Assembly (NCBI GenBank): GCA_946886995.1
Contig: CAMPJU010000039.1
Coordinates: 1 to 9,232 of the forward strand
Length of the DNA stretch: 9,232 bases
Reading direction: 5' to 3'
Source: an uncultured Lysobacteraceae bacterium
GTDB lineage: Bacteria > Pseudomonadota > Gammaproteobacteria > Xanthomonadales > Xanthomonadaceae
The notes below the pieces were generated by a model that saw only the letters and a program-made list of their open reading frames with translations, did no database searches and was not told the origin of the DNA. Made by a program: the position numbers and the translations under genes. Below are positions 7,387-9,232 of this stretch, in pieces (within the stretch, counting starts at the first letter, position 1; every line of letters starts with the position of its first letter).

Positions 7387-8128
7387 AGGCGCAATCGTGT
7401 TGATGGTGTCGCTGGCGCTGCTCGCCTCGTGCACCAGTACCCGCGTGATCCCGGAGCGCGATGCGCGCCGCGTGCCGGCCAGTCGCGACGGCGCGACCAC
7501 CATCGTCCAGCGGGGCGACACGCTGTATGGCATCGCGTTCCGTAACGGCCTGGACTTTCGCGACGTGGCGGCATGGAACGGCATCGGTCCGCCGTACACC
7601 ATCTATCCGGGCCAGCGGCTGAAGTTGTCCGGTCGCGCGGCCGCCGGCGGACGCACCGTCGCGAGCCGACCGACACGCGACGCCGATCGACGGCCACCCA
7701 CGACCACGACGACCCGGCGACCGCCCCCGGCACCGGCACCCTCCGCGGCCGCCAGCGGCCTTGCCTGGGCGTGGCCCGCCGAGGGCCAGGTCATCAGCAC
7801 GTTCGCCAGCGGGGATCCGACGCGCCAGGGCATCGACATCGCCGGCAAGCGCGGCGACCCCGTGCGCGCCGCGGCCGACGGCGTGGTCGTGTATTCGGGC
7901 TCGGGGCTGGTCGGTTACGGCGAGTTGGTGATCGTCAAGCACGACGCGTCGTGGCTGTCGGCCTACGGGCACAACCGCGCGCGACTGGTCGCCGAAGGCG
8001 CGAAGGTGAGCGCGGGCCAGCAGATCGCCGAGATGGGCCGCACCGGCGCCGACCGCGACATGCTGCACTTCGAGATCCGCCACGACGGCAAGCCCGTCGA
8101 CCCGCAGCGCTACCTTCCCCGCAAGTAG
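7343..8128 (+). CDS. nlpD: NlpD-like lipoprotein with LysM and degenerate LytM (M23) domains
   Basis: Counted from ATG 7343 the product has 261 residues. A lipoprotein signal ends in LLASC with Cys 30. A LysM peptidoglycan-binding domain lies at about 53-97 (TIVQRGDTLYGIA to YPGQRLKLSG). A Thr/Pro/Arg-rich linker spans about 98-138, and a LytM/M23 domain about 140-258. The zinc motif HxGxD reads R161-QGI-D165 and the HxH motif reads M240-L-H242; only D165, H210 (AYGHN) and H242 remain. E. coli NlpD shows the same losses and acts as activator of amidase AmiC in daughter-cell separation, so an activator role at the outer membrane is inferred. Start is uncertain: ATG 7343 overlaps the previous stop (TGATG), while ATG 7373 gives an ideal 20-residue signal (MGRAAG, then AIVLMVSLALLASC). 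ATG 7331 and GTG 7340 are also in frame. Confidence 0.92.
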   Translation: MGRDVTGRGAMGRAAGAIVLMVSLALLASCTSTRVIPERDARRVPASRDGATTIVQRGDTLYGIAFRNGLDFRDVAAWNGIGPPYTIYPGQRLKLSGRAAAGGRTVASRPTRDADRRPPTTTTTRRPPPAPAPSAAASGLAWAWPAEGQVISTFASGDPTRQGIDIAGKRGDPVRAAADGVVVYSGSGLVGYGELVIVKHDASWLSAYGHNRARLVAEGAKVSAGQQIAEMGRTGADRDMLHFEIRHDGKPVDPQRYLPRK

Positions 8129-8133
8129 CGGTC

Positions 8134-8514
8134 CTACGGGTTTCCCTGGAGGATCAGGGCGGCGACGACCTTGCGTCCTTCGCCGGCCAGGACGTGGAAG
8201 GTGCGGGCGGCGGCCGGGTTGGCCATCACCTCGATGCCGATCCCGCGCGACAGGCAGGCGGCCAGCACGGATGCGGGCGGGAACACCTGGCGTGCACCCG
8301 TGCCCAGCACCACGACCTCCGGCTGCAGCGCCAGCACCGGCTCGAGATCGGAGGCCGTTAGCGCCGCGGCGTCGCAGGCGTCCCATTCCTCGACGAGTAC
8401 ATCCGGCGCGATGACGAAACTGCGCGCGAGGGCGCGCTCATTGACCAGCGCGCTGGCACCATCGGCGGCGCGCAGGACGTAGGCGTAGTCGGGACGGTCG
8501 TAGTCGAGCTGCAT
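8134..8514 (-). CDS. Mth938-like domain protein (DUF498 / NDUFAF3-type fold), function unknown
   Basis: The 126-residue cytosolic protein matches the small Mth938-domain family: VVVLGTGARQVFPP at about 67-80, then ACLSRGIGIEVMANPAAARTF at about 86-106 and a C-terminal VLAGEGRKVVAALIL. These are the hallmark GTG and M.T..A-type segments of the family, whose eukaryotic relative NDUFAF3 is a complex I assembly factor. A bacterial biochemical role is not established and none is visible here. No signal peptide or transmembrane segment is seen. It lies 21 nt downstream of yhbY on the same strand, probably cotranscribed, and has no clear Shine-Dalgarno. Its stop is 5 nt from the convergent nlpD stop, with no clear terminator between. 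Confidence 0.88.
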   Translation of the reverse strand: MQLDYDRPDYAYVLRAADGASALVNERALARSFVIAPDVLVEEWDACDAAALTASDLEPVLALQPEVVVLGTGARQVFPPASVLAACLSRGIGIEVMANPAAARTFHVLAGEGRKVVAALILQGNP

Positions 8515-8535
8515 CGCGTGCGTTGCCCGGGGCGA

Positions 8536-8838
8536 TCAGCGCGGCAAGACGATCCGGCGCTTGTCCTTCGAAGGACGGTAGAGCACCGCGGTATGGCCGA
8601 TCCGCTGCACCAGCACCGCATCGGCGCGCGTGGCCAGGTCGGCGATCGCGGCATCGCGCGCTTCCCGCTCCTGGCCGGCGATCTTCACCTTGATCAGTTC
8701 GTGTTGCTCCAGGGCCAGGTCGACCTCGGCCACCAGCGCGTCGGTGACGCCCTTGGCACCGGCCTGCAGGATGGCCCTGAGGTCATGCGCCTGGCCTCGC
8801 AGGAAGCGGGTCTGGGCGGGGGTCAGGGACGTCGGCAT
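8536..8838 (-). CDS. yhbY: ribosome assembly RNA-binding protein YhbY (CRM domain)
   Basis: The product is a complete 100-residue single CRM domain. [20 protein letters not shown] opens the domain, followed by the RNA-binding GxxG loop as GAKG at 27-30, then [46 protein letters not shown] and a basic C-terminus. In E. coli YhbY associates with pre-50S particles. The start at 8838 is 64 nt from the divergent rlmE start, another 50S rRNA-modifying gene; the same yhbY/rlmE divergence occurs in enterobacteria, which supports both calls. No Shine-Dalgarno is recognisable upstream. Confidence 0.95.
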   Translation of the reverse strand: MPTSLTPAQTRFLRGQAHDLRAILQAGAKGVTDALVAEVDLALEQHELIKVKIAGQEREARDAAIADLATRADAVLVQRIGHTAVLYRPSKDKRRIVLPR

Positions 8839-8887
8839 GCAGGCGATCTTGTGCAGGAAACCGGCAGGAACGCCGGGGGGCGCAGGG

Positions 8888-8893
8888 TATCAT
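8888..8893 (+). promoter_or_regulatory. putative -10 box (TATCAT) for rlmE, leaderless type
   Basis: TATCAT ends 9 nt before rlmE ATG 8903, in the 64-nt divergent spacer with yhbY. An AGGG at 8896-8899 is only 3 nt from the ATG, too close for an ordinary Shine-Dalgarno. No good -35 is visible. The hexamer, the following G and the distance to ATG are the same as upstream of surE. Confidence 0.55.
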
Positions 8894-8902
8894 GCAGGGC
8901 TT

Positions 8903-9232
8903 ATGCCGACCCGCAGCAAATCCAGCCAGCGCTGGTTGAAGGAGCATTTCTCCGATCCCTACGTGAAGAAGGCGCAGGCGGAGGGCATGCGGTCGCGGGC
9001 CGCGTACAAGCTCGAGGAACTGGTCGCGCGCGACCGACTGCTCAAGCCCGGCATGGTGGTCGTGGACCTGGGCGCGGCGCCCGGCGGCTGGTCGCAATGG
9101 GTGCGGCAGGAACTGGGATCGCAGGACCAGCGCAATCCCGGGCGGGTCATCGCCCTGGACATCCTGGAGATGCCGCCGCTGGCCGGCGTGGAGTTCCTTC
9201 ATGGCGATTTCAGGGAGGATGCGGTCCTATCG
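8903..9232 (+). CDS. rlmE: 23S rRNA (uridine-2552) 2'-O-methyltransferase, N-terminal part
   Basis: The gene runs off the right edge after 110 codons. RlmE (FtsJ/RrmJ) methylates the ribose of U2552 in the A loop of 23S rRNA late in 50S assembly, using SAM. The N-terminus reads [19 protein letters not shown], then [11 protein letters not shown] with K36 aligned to catalytic K38 of E. coli. The SAM-binding motif [12 protein letters not shown] is at about 49-60, and [22 protein letters not shown] follows. The remaining catalytic Asp, Lys and Glu lie beyond the window. It is divergent from yhbY; ftsH is the usual next gene and cannot be checked here. The start is fixed by the conserved N-terminus and by the putative TATCAT box upstream. 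Confidence 0.97.
   Translation, partial: MPTRSKSSQRWLKEHFSDPYVKKAQAEGMRSRAAYKLEELVARDRLLKPGMVVVDLGAAPGGWSQWVRQELGSQDQRNPGRVIALDILEMPPLAGVEFLHGDFREDAVLS

Noticed and set aside
7676..7745. Thr/Pro/Arg-rich stretch in nlpD considered as a DNA repeat or CRISPR-like element
   Set aside because: It is the low-complexity linker between the LysM and LytM domains. There is no regular spacer-repeat structure.
8144..8159. CCCTG-6 nt-CAGGG as a terminator for nlpD or the convergent gene
   Set aside because: It has only five base pairs, no T run on either strand, and lies inside coding sequence.
7259..8386. Minus-strand open frame opposite nlpD and overlapping the Mth938 gene
   Set aside because: It conflicts with recognisable LysM and LytM domains on the + strand and has no family-like motif.

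Overview
This window is a stretch of core chromosome from a high-GC gammaproteobacterium, most likely of the Xanthomonadaceae/Lysobacteraceae (Xanthomonas, Lysobacter, Luteimonas type). Three things point there: the G/C-rich third codon positions, the gene order, and the Pcm N-terminus ([10 protein letters not shown]), which resembles what I remember of xanthomonad Pcm proteins. I see no phage, IS element, CRISPR array, tRNA or rRNA, and no toxin or defence module.

Left block (1-4237, all + strand): the 3' end of kdsA (Kdo-8-P synthase), eno (enolase), ftsB (divisome), ispD and ispF (MEP isoprenoid pathway) and truD (tRNA pseudouridine-13 synthase). From ftsB to truD each start codon overlaps the previous stop codon (ATGAGTGA, GTGA, ATGA), so this is a translationally coupled operon. 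An upstream AGGAGG or AGGGGAG supports the ispD and ispF starts.

Middle (4238-5193): a 143-nt intergenic stretch with several short dyads, a 73-residue predicted lipoprotein (+), and a convergent Smr-domain protein (-). A 7-bp hairpin with a UUCG tetraloop lies just past the lipoprotein stop, inside the 3' end of smr.

Right block (5231-8128, + strand): surE, pcm, a YqaA/VTT-family membrane protein and an NlpD-like LysM/LytM lipoprotein, joined by GTGA, GTGA and TGATG overlaps. This matches the familiar surE-pcm-nlpD cluster with a membrane-protein gene inserted. rpoS, which follows nlpD in enterobacteria and pseudomonads, is absent here. The LytM domain has lost two zinc-site histidines, as in amidase-activator NlpD proteins. 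The nlpD start region is built of 15-nt tandem repeats.

Far right (8134-9232): Mth938-domain and yhbY genes on the - strand, divergent from the 5' end of rlmE (23S rRNA 2'-O-methyltransferase), which runs off the window. In both divergent spacers (smr/surE and yhbY/rlmE) the sequence TATCATG sits at exactly the same distance from the start codon of the + gene, with no good Shine-Dalgarno sequence. This suggests leaderless or nearly leaderless transcripts.

I do not find a novel multi-gene system. The items most worth a second look are the matched TATCATG promoters, the tandem-repeat start region of nlpD, the absence of rpoS, and the UUCG hairpin.
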